A stretch of DNA of 64,000 nt, from assembly GCA_947647735.1 (NCBI GenBank), contig CANSLJ010000001.1, positions 227,516 through 291,515 on the forward strand, read 5' to 3'. Numbering within the stretch: position 1 is the stretch's first letter; each line of letters opens with the position of its first letter. A model generated the notes under the pieces. The model ran no database searches. It saw nothing but the letters and a program-made list of their open reading frames with translations, and had not been told where the DNA came from. Positions 9,133 to 18,174 of the stretch are shown here, one piece after another. The translations under genes and the position numbers were made by a program. This DNA comes from an uncultured bacterium. Lineage in GTDB: Bacteria; Bacillota; Clostridia; Lachnospirales; Lachnospiraceae.

Positions 9133-10155
9133 CTATTTTTCTATTTCTGCCGCCCCCTCATACACCGCTCTTGAATAACGCAGCATCGTTAATTCCCTGA
9201 TTTTTTTCCCTCTGAAAAATGTCAGATCCGGCTTATCCGCCGCCTTCAGTCCACCATTTTGGTAACCTGCGGTAAATTTCTCTCCCATTTTTTCAAGCGC
9301 CTCCGCATAGTCTGCCCCTGCCGCAAAGGCAAGAGGCACTCCACCGCCGAATCGAGGATTCACCTCAATAAACTGAATACCTGTCCCGTCTTCCGATAAA
9401 AAACATTGTATTGTCATCGGACCACAGACACATCCTTCTTCATTCAATGCCGCCAGCAGACGCCCTGTTTCTTCCATCACATATTCCTGCAGATCTATCC
9501 GGCTCTTTGACACCTCCCCGGAAATCACCTCCAGTCTGACTCTCGGCACAATATAGACCGGCTCTCCGGAAAAATCACAGAGTACATCTATCGTATACTC
9601 CCTGCCCTCCACGCACTCCTGTACCAGCGGATTCCCTGCATACTCATAAAAAAATGCTAACTCTTTCCTGTTTTTTGCCCGATATATCCCTTCGCTTCCC
9701 ATCCCATTTACGGGTTTCAAAATAAAAGGATAGTCCGCCTCTTTTCCTGCAATGATTTCTTCTATCTCCCCCGAAGACAATGTCTTCGGCGCAGGAATGT
9801 CATGCTGCTCAAAAAAAACTGCTGTCTTTCTCTTATCTCCACAGATAGCAAGTACCGCCTCATCTGACAGTACAACCTTCACCCCGATCTGCGCAAACTG
9901 CCCTCTCATCTTATCTAAGACATCAAACTCCGGTTCGTATAAAGGTACAAGCAGAGAAACTTCCTCCTTCTCACAGATTGCAAGAAGCGCCTCCACATAT
10001 CCTTCCTCTTTACATCTCGGGATTCGATAAAAAGCATCCACAAACCGCTTTGCCGGATTTTCCACAGAGGCATCCACTCCAATCACCCTGAAACGGGTTT
10101 TCAGATGTTCAATCAGTTCTATTCTCTTTCCAATCGATGTCAATAATAAATTCAT
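9133..10155 (-). CDS. ATP-grasp ligase (carbamoyl-phosphate-synthase-like) in Pse operon
   Basis: A 340-residue ATP-grasp enzyme. The N-terminal preATP-grasp Rossmann part starts MNLLLTSIGKR. The ATP-grasp domain has FILKPVNGMGSEGIY (ATP Lys and glycine-rich loop) near 140-155 and the metal-binding EVNPRFGGGVPLAF near 265-280. ATP-grasp ligases join a carboxylate to an amine or thiol through an acyl phosphate. The ATG at 10155 overlaps the pseF stop (ATGA) and has GGAG five bases upstream; a GTG two codons earlier is less likely. No PseH-type N-acetyltransferase is seen in the window, so one reading is that this ligase attaches an amino-acid or other carboxylic acyl group to an amino group of the nonulosonic acid or its precursor. 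That is inference. Confidence 0.88.
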   Translation of the reverse strand: MNLLLTSIGKRIELIEHLKTRFRVIGVDASVENPAKRFVDAFYRIPRCKEEGYVEALLAICEKEEVSLLVPLYEPEFDVLDKMRGQFAQIGVKVVLSDEAVLAICGDKRKTAVFFEQHDIPAPKTLSSGEIEEIIAGKEADYPFILKPVNGMGSEGIYRAKNRKELAFFYEYAGNPLVQECVEGREYTIDVLCDFSGEPVYIVPRVRLEVISGEVSKSRIDLQEYVMEETGRLLAALNEEGCVCGPMTIQCFLSEDGTGIQFIEVNPRFGGGVPLAFAAGADYAEALEKMGEKFTAGYQNGGLKAADKPDLTFFRGKKIRELTMLRYSRAVYEGAAEIEK

Positions 10156-10859
10156 CTGCACTCCATGCTTTCCCGCTGTCGCATCGCCCTATACTTGATC
10201 TCCGCGATCTGCCAATCCGACTCGTTATCGATATCCTGCACTTCCATCTCACTCACCACAAAGGGCAGTATCTTCCCCAGCATTAGTTTCTTATTCCTCT
10301 GAAAAGCCTCTGTTTTGAAACAGTAAAACTGCCCCACATCATGATATTCCTTTTCCAGATCCTGAGACCTGCTGTCAATATATTCCAGATTACCAAACTG
10401 CAGCAAGCCATCTCGAATCACCATAGCCCGCTTCGGTGGATAGGAAAATTCTACCACCGGAATCAACGTATCCGCATCCCCCGAGAGCAGTTTTTCCACA
10501 GCACTTTTCAATTTTCCTGCCGTCACAAAGGGCGCCGTCGGGTAAATACAACAGCCCAGTTCAAAATGTTCCCCCCGCTTTTCGTACTCCTCCAGTACCT
10601 CCAACAGCACATCATTTGTACTGGCAAAGTCTCCTGCTGTCTTTTCACTGCGGAAAAAAGGAACCCTCGCCCCATATTCCTTTGCCAGATCCGCTATCTC
10701 TCTATCCTCCGTAGATACCATCACCTCATCAAAAATTCCACTCTGCAATGCCGCTTCTATGGAATAAGCCATAATTGGTTTTCCTAAAAACTGCCGAATA
10801 TTCTTTCTCGGAATTCTCTTGCTGCCGCCTCTGGCGGTAATGATCGCTACATTTCGCAT
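10152..10859 (-). CDS. pseF: Pseudaminic acid cytidylyltransferase
   Basis: PseF activates pseudaminic acid with CTP to give CMP-Pse, the donor for a transferase. The 235-residue protein has the cytidylyltransferase signature at residues 9-20 (ARGGSKRIPRKN, binding CTP phosphates). It also has VSTEDREIADLAKEYGA near 48, YPTAPF near 108 and the C-terminal metal-site motif VQDIDNESDW near 212. It follows the truncated PTPS-like gene by 6 bases and couples to the ATP-grasp gene by an ATGA overlap. NeuA/LegF are homologous alternatives, but the company of PseI and PseG supports pseF. Confidence 0.9.
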   Translation of the reverse strand: MRNVAIITARGGSKRIPRKNIRQFLGKPIMAYSIEAALQSGIFDEVMVSTEDREIADLAKEYGARVPFFRSEKTAGDFASTNDVLLEVLEEYEKRGEHFELGCCIYPTAPFVTAGKLKSAVEKLLSGDADTLIPVVEFSYPPKRAMVIRDGLLQFGNLEYIDSRSQDLEKEYHDVGQFYCFKTEAFQRNKKLMLGKILPFVVSEMEVQDIDNESDWQIAEIKYRAMRQRESMECR

Positions 10860-10865
10860 AATCTA

Positions 10866-12347
10866 CTACATCTCCTGTTCTCTTTTCTTTAACATAGATA
10901 CGGTACACCAGAGCAGCAACAGCACACTTGCCGCCGTCAGTCCATACCATATTCCATCCGCCCCGTGAGCCTGCAATCCCGATGCGAGAACCGGCAATGA
11001 CTCCTCTCCCTCAAGAGGCACCCAAATTTCCTCCCCGCCTCTCACTCGCACAAAATCAAAATAATATAACAGGTTCGCGATCAGATAGGAGGCAGAAAAA
11101 ACGCCCGCAGCAGCCAGGCCCAAACCGTAAATTTTACCATAAAAGGCGCCATACTTTTTTAAGGTCATCCGATAAGTGATACATCCCAGCACCGAAAATG
11201 CAAGAAGCGCTGCCTGCAAAAAATGCCAGGGAGCCTGTATCATGGAAACCAAAGAGGAGGTCAATCCTGACCACTTTAAAACGAAATCCCAGGGAAAGCA
11301 GAGCGTCCCAAGCAGACAGGCAAAAACCCCCAGACCGAGCGCTGCAAATCCGCTTTTCTTCTCCTCTTTTCCAAACTCCTCCCCATACACAAAAATCAAA
11401 TAACAAAATACCATGATCGCCGCAAGAAAGACTAATCCAAGCCCCACCGGCGCCGCTGCTCCTACACCCTGTACGCCAAATTCACGGTTTCCACCCGCCT
11501 GATAAAATCCCATAAAGAGCTGTACAATCTGAACTCCCTTGTCCTGAATCGGCACGCCGGAAACAGGGTTCACAACAAAGCCACCAATCCGTATATATTG
11601 CAGCATAGCATAAAGATAATTGATATTGAACAATAAAAAGGCTGCCACAGCCATTCCCAACTGTTTCCATACCGTTGCTTTTCTCAAACTCTTTGCGTAT
11701 ATCAGCACAAAAGCGAGAAAAAACAAAGCCGTTATCCCAAAGCTCAGTATATGACTCCTCAATACACCAGAAAATCCAACAGAAAGCCAGAGCCACCCCA
11801 TCTTCCTCTCTTCCTCTTTCCGAAAAATCAAACAGATACCAGCCAACACAAAGGGCAGGAATATCAGCGCAATCACTTCTCCTAATTCCGCCTCCGCATA
11901 GAGCAGAAAAACACGATAGATTGACATGGTATACAGTGCACTCCCCAAAAGTCCTGTATAGTCATCCTCAAACACTTTCCTGAACGCTGCATAAGACCCG
12001 AACGCTGTCGCTGCGTTCACCAGGATCAAAAACAATCTATAACTCATCTGTACATTCACGCCAGCCATCCTGAGAAACGCCGGAATATACAAAAAAGTAT
12101 CTCCATAAAAGAAAGCAAAGGAAAACCCATGCGGGTCCACCCAGTCAGGTTTTGCCCAGAGCACGATGCCCGCTTCCCTTAACCCATCCTTCAGCGCGTC
12201 AATCCGCAGAAGTTGATACTGCAGGTCAGCCCCCCACAGTAAAAAATCTGTAAAAAGTGGCAGCGACGCCAGAAATGTCAGCAAGAGACAACCCAGCACG
12301 ATATTGATTCTTTTCTCATCCCATTTTCCCTTTTTCATCCGCTTCAT
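10866..12347 (-). CDS. 6-PTPS-related polytopic membrane protein, core-only paralogue
   Basis: A 493-residue protein with about 12 membrane helices. It shares the core of its two upstream neighbours: LPLFTDFLLWGADLQYQLLR after helix one, then FFYGDTFLYIPAFLRMAG and LYTMSIYRVFLLYAEAELGE. That core matches the domain named '6-pyruvoyl-tetrahydropterin synthase related, membrane'; despite the name it has no evident pterin role. Compared with its 763-784-residue relatives it lacks the roughly 170-residue N-terminal outward domain and the C-terminal beta-rich domain. The ORF is intact and coupled to the upstream gene by an ATGA overlap, so it looks like a functional short form. It is inferred to be a GT-C-type transferase using polyprenyl-linked sugars. 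Confidence 0.82.
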   Translation of the reverse strand: MKRMKKGKWDEKRINIVLGCLLLTFLASLPLFTDFLLWGADLQYQLLRIDALKDGLREAGIVLWAKPDWVDPHGFSFAFFYGDTFLYIPAFLRMAGVNVQMSYRLFLILVNAATAFGSYAAFRKVFEDDYTGLLGSALYTMSIYRVFLLYAEAELGEVIALIFLPFVLAGICLIFRKEEERKMGWLWLSVGFSGVLRSHILSFGITALFFLAFVLIYAKSLRKATVWKQLGMAVAAFLLFNINYLYAMLQYIRIGGFVVNPVSGVPIQDKGVQIVQLFMGFYQAGGNREFGVQGVGAAAPVGLGLVFLAAIMVFCYLIFVYGEEFGKEEKKSGFAALGLGVFACLLGTLCFPWDFVLKWSGLTSSLVSMIQAPWHFLQAALLAFSVLGCITYRMTLKKYGAFYGKIYGLGLAAAGVFSASYLIANLLYYFDFVRVRGGEEIWVPLEGEESLPVLASGLQAHGADGIWYGLTAASVLLLLWCTVSMLKKREQEM

Positions 12348-14698
12348 TCCGCTTTCGCCTCCCCTGCATTCATTTTCCGATATGCCGCTTTATTTTCCCG
12401 CTTATTATAACAAGATATCCCCCAGAAACATAACAATAACAACCACAAAATCACCGAAACCGCATTTCCGGTCTTCCAATAACCTTTTCCAACAAAATCT
12501 ATCACAACACTGCCCGAAAAATCAGGTGGTATTTCCACTCGCAACACATTGTTCTCCCCGGGAAGGGCCGCCAGCAATTCTCCCGTTTCTCCATTCGTCA
12601 CCCGATACCCTGGATAATATAGGAGGTTACACTCCACATAGCTCTCTGATGAAGAAGCATTTTCACACCAAAATTCCACATGGCCATTCTCTCTCTCATA
12701 TGCCCTCAGCACAATGCCATCCCCCGAAACAGCCTTTGTGTATGGCAACGCCGATATATCTGTCTCCGCCGGCAGATATTCACCATTTCCGATCATCCCC
12801 GATCCCATAGCCGCCGCTTCCCGAAAATCTGACCAGCTTCTCCCCTGCACCTCATGATTCAGATAAAAACTACTTCCCCAAACCGTAAGAATCAGCACGG
12901 CCACGGCAAAACACATTCCTCTTCGCCCGTTTTCTTCCTCCTTCAGCATAGAAAACAGACCGCACCCCAAAAAAGTCAACGATATCGTCACGATCACCAG
13001 AAAACGATAGGGAAACTGGATACTGTACACCACCTTCTGTAATCCCTCGGAAAGCGCACTGACCGCATCCCAGGGAAAAATATTCAAACTCATAAACATG
13101 GCCAACATTCCTGCTGCTGCTGCAGTTCTCACCATAGGATATTCCTGAAATTCCTGCATTTTTCTGCTTCCTATGCCCTTTGCCCGCAAATACAGAAAAC
13201 AGAAAAATATCACTGCAAGTGCTGCCCCCATGCCGTATGCTCTGACATACTGCATCCCTGATACATACATATAGGAAGATCTGCCCTTCCACGGAAAAAA
13301 CCAGAAAAGCTGTGTCGGATAAAGTCCTAATATCTGAATCGGATTCCCTGTGTCAAACACATTTAGGTTCGCTCCCAGGGAGTAATCCAGAAACGGTATC
13401 AGATACCATAGGCTGAGTCCTATCGCCAAAAAAGCAGCTTTCACAAATGTCAAAAACGTACTTCTCCGGAAAAAGCGCCTTAGACACAGCAGACAAATTA
13501 TGACTGTAAATGCCGTCACAAACTCCAGGCTCAACACATGGGAATATAGCACTCCCATATACCCAAAGGCCAACAAAAGCACCGTCCTATGGTCTCTGAC
13601 TTCCTTCTCATCCTCCGAAAATACCCTTACCAATCCCCAACAGATCAACGGCAAAAATGTCATCGCGATGAACTCCCCTACCGCAACCCTGTCATATATA
13701 TTGTAAAGCCTGTACAGTGACAACGTATAAACCGCACTCCCCCACAGGCCGATCCGCCTGCTCCTGAAAATATTCTTAAAACTGAAATAGGAAAGAATCA
13801 CTGTCAACAGATTAATAAACGCAACATCTGCCTTAAAACAGAATGAGAGATCAAATCCCATCACCCTGAGTAATACTGCAGGCCACAGAAACACCTCCGG
13901 ATACATAATAGACATCGGATATCCCATGCCAAACATGCAGTAGGATTCCATCCTTGCCGGGAAATGCCCGAGCTCCCATTCCCTCGCAATTCCCTCTATC
14001 CGATTCAAATGGAAATACACATCATCCCCCAGATGCGTATAATCCGTCAACAAATTCGTACACGCCAGCAGGAAGATCCCCAGAAGGGCAAACAGAATCT
14101 TCCTCTCTATTTCTCCCGGCCTTTTCTCTTCCCTTAAGGCAAAGACCCACAACAGGATATCTATCAGCAGAGAAAACAGTATCACAAAGAAAAGCGCCAT
14201 GCTGTATTCCTGCCTCGTATGCACTACCCTAAAATCCGTTATCCTAAGTGTACCGTTTCCGGTGTAAAGTACTTCCGCCCTCAGATCCTCCGCATCCTCC
14301 AACAGCATAAAACGATAAGAGACCTCATTCTGAATATTGGAAGGGCGCAATGACACAGCATTTTCATATAATTTGCGATATCCCACTGATTCTGAGGAAA
14401 CTCTGCTCACCTGTTCCGCATCCGTATCATAAGCAATCCATACCTCATAGACACCCTTCTTCAATCCGGGCAGTTCCATTGAAAGAAAGCTATTCTCTGA
14501 CGCCGCTGCAACCTCATCGATATAATATGATCCGTCTGCCCCCCTGCTTCCACCATACAGCTTCACAGGCTGCTCTCCTGCCCGATAACTCTCCTTTTCC
14601 CCGTTCAGTCCCAGAAAACAGAACAGCATAAGAAAAAGCTGAATCAGCACCAGTATGCTAAACACTATTCTTTTTTTTCCAAAACTCCATTGTTTCAT
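12344..14698 (-). CDS. 6-PTPS-related/YfhO-like membrane protein, full length
   Basis: A 784-residue protein. It has a single N-terminal helix, then a roughly 150-residue beta-type extracytoplasmic domain (GLKKGVYEVWIAYDTD). A polytopic core follows, with LLTDYTHLGDDVYFHLNRIE and GMGYPMSIMYPEVFLW, and then an outward C-terminal domain near 640-740 (YVECNLLYYPGYRV, then GENNVLRVEIPPDFSGS) before a last helix. I chose the ATG at 14698, which matches the paralogue length, over the 831-codon frame that begins inside the upstream gene. It couples to the short paralogue downstream. The acidic first loop fits a GT-C active site. The transferase function and substrate are inferred, not shown. Confidence 0.85.
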   Translation of the reverse strand: MKQWSFGKKRIVFSILVLIQLFLMLFCFLGLNGEKESYRAGEQPVKLYGGSRGADGSYYIDEVAAASENSFLSMELPGLKKGVYEVWIAYDTDAEQVSRVSSESVGYRKLYENAVSLRPSNIQNEVSYRFMLLEDAEDLRAEVLYTGNGTLRITDFRVVHTRQEYSMALFFVILFSLLIDILLWVFALREEKRPGEIERKILFALLGIFLLACTNLLTDYTHLGDDVYFHLNRIEGIAREWELGHFPARMESYCMFGMGYPMSIMYPEVFLWPAVLLRVMGFDLSFCFKADVAFINLLTVILSYFSFKNIFRSRRIGLWGSAVYTLSLYRLYNIYDRVAVGEFIAMTFLPLICWGLVRVFSEDEKEVRDHRTVLLLAFGYMGVLYSHVLSLEFVTAFTVIICLLCLRRFFRRSTFLTFVKAAFLAIGLSLWYLIPFLDYSLGANLNVFDTGNPIQILGLYPTQLFWFFPWKGRSSYMYVSGMQYVRAYGMGAALAVIFFCFLYLRAKGIGSRKMQEFQEYPMVRTAAAAGMLAMFMSLNIFPWDAVSALSEGLQKVVYSIQFPYRFLVIVTISLTFLGCGLFSMLKEEENGRRGMCFAVAVLILTVWGSSFYLNHEVQGRSWSDFREAAAMGSGMIGNGEYLPAETDISALPYTKAVSGDGIVLRAYERENGHVEFWCENASSSESYVECNLLYYPGYRVTNGETGELLAALPGENNVLRVEIPPDFSGSVVIDFVGKGYWKTGNAVSVILWLLLLCFWGISCYNKRENKAAYRKMNAGEAKAE

Positions 14699-14748
14699 GC
14701 TGATGTTCCATCCCTGATGTGCTGCCCTGCCTGTCGCAGCTATCCTCT

Positions 14749-17040
14749 TTAGCCCGGGCAGCGATTTTCTCCCGTGCTTCTTCCCTTCTTCATCACGCCT
14801 TTCAAACAGCATAGCAGAAAAATGCACCATGCTGCCCACGCCGCCAGTTCAGACATCCGCCAGTACCACGGACTAACAAAGGAAGTATAAAGCGTTCCTC
14901 TATAATTTGCCGGCAATTCTACTCTCACCACATGATTCTCACCATCCACCCCTGTAAAAATCTCTCCAGTTTTCAGATCCCTCGCCTGATATCCCCGATA
15001 ATACAAAAGGGGCAGTTCCACATAGCCATCCCCTGCACTGCTATTTTCACAGGTAAGCTCTATTCCCGCATGATCTTTCTTAAATTTCTGAACGGAAACT
15101 CCCTCCGAACAAATCACTCTTCCAGCTTTTAAAAGACTCTCGTCTGTCCCCAGCGGCAGATACTCTTTTCCTGAAAGATAAGAATTCCCAAAGGATTCCT
15201 CCTCATAAATTTTGTAAAAAGCAGAATCCGCTAAAAGCCCGCTAAAGTACATCCCCGATACAAGAAAAAGCGTAACCATTGTTCCCCCCGCATAGAGCCA
15301 CATTCTCTTTTTCCTGCCATTCTCATATTCCAACAACAAAACGCAACCGCCGACCAGAGAAAGGAACACTGCCGCTATCACATAAATCCTTGTCGGATAC
15401 TGTATCGCCGAAACCCCCTTTGCCACAAATCCCCCCAGGCTCTGCAGCTTACTCCAGGGAAAACATACACTTGCCATATACAGGGAAATCACAGAAAGAA
15501 CCGCTGAAAAAATCCCCAGGGACTTCACAGCTCCCCTCTTCTGTCGCCGGATCTGTCCGGTCAGACAGAGATACCCATAGTAGAACAGACCGATCAACAG
15601 CGCCGCCCCTATCGTAAAAGGAATCTCCCTCTGCATTCCAGAAGACATATCATGATCCGCGGAACCCGACAGCGCAAATATCCCAAAAAGCTGTGGCAAA
15701 AGACTCCCGTACCCTTGTATCTCCCTGGTATATACCTGTTCCCCTGTAATGATCAGTTTCTGAGTTGCCATAAAATCCAAAAACGGCACAATAAACCAGA
15801 GATTCAACAGAATAATGGCCAAAAATGCCTTTCCGACTTCCAGAAGCGTCCCCTTTCTCATCACCCGCTTTATGAAGACAACCCCAATGATCAGACTGAA
15901 CACAGCCGTCATCTCACAGGTCAGTATATGGCTCTGTATAATGCCTGTAGCGCTGATCGTCAACAAGATCCAGATCCTTTTATAATCTTTACTTTCTGTC
16001 TCTTCCGATAGAAGTCTCCATACTCCATAGGCAAGCAACGGCAAAAACATAGCCGCCGTGTACTGCCCCAAATGATCCTTCAGATACATCGTCACGAGTC
16101 GATATATATTCAACGTATAGAGCGCAGCCGCAAAAAGCCCGATCAATCGGTTTTTGAAAATCCTGCCGAAGCTCTCACAGGCAATCACCACAGTCCCTAC
16201 ATTCACCAGAAACTTATAGATCAAATAAGCCGCTCCCAGCGGAAACCCCATCATACGCAAAAAAGCCGGAATAAAAAGAAACGTATCACAGTAAAATACA
16301 CCGGAAGCATATCCATAACCCTGCAGCCAATTCGGATGTATCCTCACTGGAAACTGCCCTGCCAAAAGCGCATCCTTTGTCCCCTCCAACCGCTGCAGAT
16401 GGCCATTTAGGTCCGCCGATGCAATCTCATACCCCGTCAGCAGAGGCACAGAAGATGCCAAAATAAGCACCACCATTCCAAAAAGGATGCCGCGCCGTTC
16501 CATCTCCCTCTCCCAGGACTGATTTGCTGCCGATTGCCCCAGAGCCTGCTTTTCCCTGCGGTACGACAATATATCCCATATCAAAAAGCCGGTCAAAAAG
16601 GTCACCAGAAAAGCCCTTGCGCCCAGATTCGTTTCCGCCAGCTCTGCACTCTGTATCACCACCTCACTGGATGCATCACAGATTACTTTGACCTGTAAAG
16701 AATCTGTTTTTTCCAACAGCCAAAAATACATCTCTGTCTCTGTCAGTCCACTGTACAACATACAGGCATTCGCCAAAAGACCATCAAAAGACATCCCCTC
16801 CATCGCCTCCACATCCCAGGCATTGGCCATATCATCCTCTGTCACATAAGAAAGATGGGCCTTATAAACACCTGGACGCAGGGAAAGAGGTTCGCTGCTA
16901 AAAACAGTACGCCCCTCCCCGCTCTCCCCAGCGGTGAATGCTGTGCTTTCTATATTCCATGTTTTATCTTTTCCCAACAGTCCTATCATACATACAATCA
17001 GTACAATAAGCTGCAGGAGATATATCCACTTTTTTTTCAT
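14749..17040 (-). CDS. 6-PTPS-related/YfhO-like membrane protein, full length
   Basis: A 763-residue paralogue of the gene at 12344-14698, with the same order. An anchor helix is followed by an outward beta domain (SLRPGVYKAHLSYVTEDD). The polytopic core carries LLTGYEIASADLNGHLQRLE, GYGYASGVFYCDTFLF and LYTLNIYRLVTMY. The C-terminal outward domain has YVELPLLYYRGYQA and GENHVVRVELPANYRGT. The start is uncertain: the ATG at 17040 fits the family but has a poor ribosome site, while an in-frame GTG at 17094 adds 18 residues. It forms the first of three tandem copies, which suggests local duplication followed by divergence. Probably a GT-C transferase on an exported glycan (inference). Confidence 0.83.
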   Translation of the reverse strand: MKKKWIYLLQLIVLIVCMIGLLGKDKTWNIESTAFTAGESGEGRTVFSSEPLSLRPGVYKAHLSYVTEDDMANAWDVEAMEGMSFDGLLANACMLYSGLTETEMYFWLLEKTDSLQVKVICDASSEVVIQSAELAETNLGARAFLVTFLTGFLIWDILSYRREKQALGQSAANQSWEREMERRGILFGMVVLILASSVPLLTGYEIASADLNGHLQRLEGTKDALLAGQFPVRIHPNWLQGYGYASGVFYCDTFLFIPAFLRMMGFPLGAAYLIYKFLVNVGTVVIACESFGRIFKNRLIGLFAAALYTLNIYRLVTMYLKDHLGQYTAAMFLPLLAYGVWRLLSEETESKDYKRIWILLTISATGIIQSHILTCEMTAVFSLIIGVVFIKRVMRKGTLLEVGKAFLAIILLNLWFIVPFLDFMATQKLIITGEQVYTREIQGYGSLLPQLFGIFALSGSADHDMSSGMQREIPFTIGAALLIGLFYYGYLCLTGQIRRQKRGAVKSLGIFSAVLSVISLYMASVCFPWSKLQSLGGFVAKGVSAIQYPTRIYVIAAVFLSLVGGCVLLLEYENGRKKRMWLYAGGTMVTLFLVSGMYFSGLLADSAFYKIYEEESFGNSYLSGKEYLPLGTDESLLKAGRVICSEGVSVQKFKKDHAGIELTCENSSAGDGYVELPLLYYRGYQARDLKTGEIFTGVDGENHVVRVELPANYRGTLYTSFVSPWYWRMSELAAWAAWCIFLLCCLKGVMKKGRSTGENRCPG

Positions 17041-17122
17041 ATTCGAGATCTTAAACTCCCTATCCAGGATTATTTTACACCTGTTATAACCCACATAATA
17101 ATCCCACGCACTATGCAGATAG

Positions 17123-18139
17123 TTACCGTCTCCATCGTCTCCAGGTATTCAAGGCAATATAATAACAGTAAAATCCGATATTGCTCTTCTGATGAAGCCT
17201 CGCCAGTCTTCTCTCTTCCTCACCGATCTCACTCAGATAATAGGGATTATCCTGAAAATCAGGGAAATATTTTTTCATCCCGTCCCTAAGTTCAGCGAGG
17301 AAAGAAAGCTTTCTGTGTCTGACACCTGACATGTAAGAAAACAATGTAGTAATATAGTAAGTCTCCGCAAAACGAAACTCTATTTCCGGTCGATATTTTG
17401 TCAAAAACCCTCGACTGCTGCACTCCATCACCATCAATTCCCCGGCTTTCATCCGATCTCTGCATTTCTCTTCCGAGATATGATGCACCGTGGATACATT
17501 ATGCTGGTAATAATAGTAAAGTGGCTCATCTATCTTCTCAAATCGCCTGCAGTACAGCATCCAGACCGTCCCTGCACAATTATCCTCATAGAAAATTCCC
17601 TCCGGAAAATTCAATCCATTTTCCCGGATCATACTACCCCGATACACCTTTATGACCATGCTGCCCGGACGCATCACCAATTTCCGATGCTGCTCTTCAT
17701 CACAGATGCCCGTTTGATCACCGGTATTATTCTGAACTATCTTGCCGACTTCCATCGTATGTTCCGATACCAGCGAATAATCACATCCCACCACATCCGC
17801 ACCGGTTTCTTCCGCCTTCCCGATCAGTCTCTCATAAAAATCTGGCACTACCCAGTCATCGCTGTCCAGAAACCCAATCCACTCGCCGCAGGCAGCCTTC
17901 AATCCCTCATTTTTAGCTCCACCCTGCCTCCTGTTATCTTCATAGTGAATCACCTTGAAGCGTTCCGGATAATCTATCTCATAACGCCTTAAAATCTCCA
18001 GAGAATGATCTGTGGAAGCATCATCCACCGCAATGATCTCCATATCCTTCAATGTCTGATGTATCAGTGAATTCAGGCAATATTCCAATTTCCCGCCCGC
18101 CGCCATATTATATACTGGCACGATCACGCTGCATTTCAT
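17123..18139 (-). CDS. Cytoplasmic family 2 glycosyltransferase
   Basis: A 338-residue GT2 enzyme without obvious membrane helices. The GT-A domain begins MKCSVIVPVYNM and has IIAVDDASTDHSLEIL near 35-50, QGGAKNEGLKAACGEWIGF near 72-90 and the DxD equivalent FLDSDDW at about 90-96. The C-terminal half (EGIFYEDNCAGTVW, then a Tyr-rich stretch) matches WcaA/EpsJ-like glycan-chain transferases. It probably adds one sugar to a lipid-linked oligosaccharide. A ribosome site AGGAG lies about nine bases before the ATG. It sits between the GT-C gene and the tandem PTPS-like genes in the flippase/Pse operon. Donor and acceptor are unknown. Confidence 0.88.
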   Translation of the reverse strand: MKCSVIVPVYNMAAGGKLEYCLNSLIHQTLKDMEIIAVDDASTDHSLEILRRYEIDYPERFKVIHYEDNRRQGGAKNEGLKAACGEWIGFLDSDDWVVPDFYERLIGKAEETGADVVGCDYSLVSEHTMEVGKIVQNNTGDQTGICDEEQHRKLVMRPGSMVIKVYRGSMIRENGLNFPEGIFYEDNCAGTVWMLYCRRFEKIDEPLYYYYQHNVSTVHHISEEKCRDRMKAGELMVMECSSRGFLTKYRPEIEFRFAETYYITTLFSYMSGVRHRKLSFLAELRDGMKKYFPDFQDNPYYLSEIGEEERRLARLHQKSNIGFYCYYIALNTWRRWRR

Positions 18140-18174
18140 CCCATTTTTCTCCTGATATATTTTCTATATCTATT

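Noticed and set aside
10866-17040. Pterin biosynthesis suggested by the '6-PTPS-related' domain name
   Set aside because: The proteins are large multi-helix membrane proteins with outward beta domains and lack any soluble PTPS fold. The name is historical.
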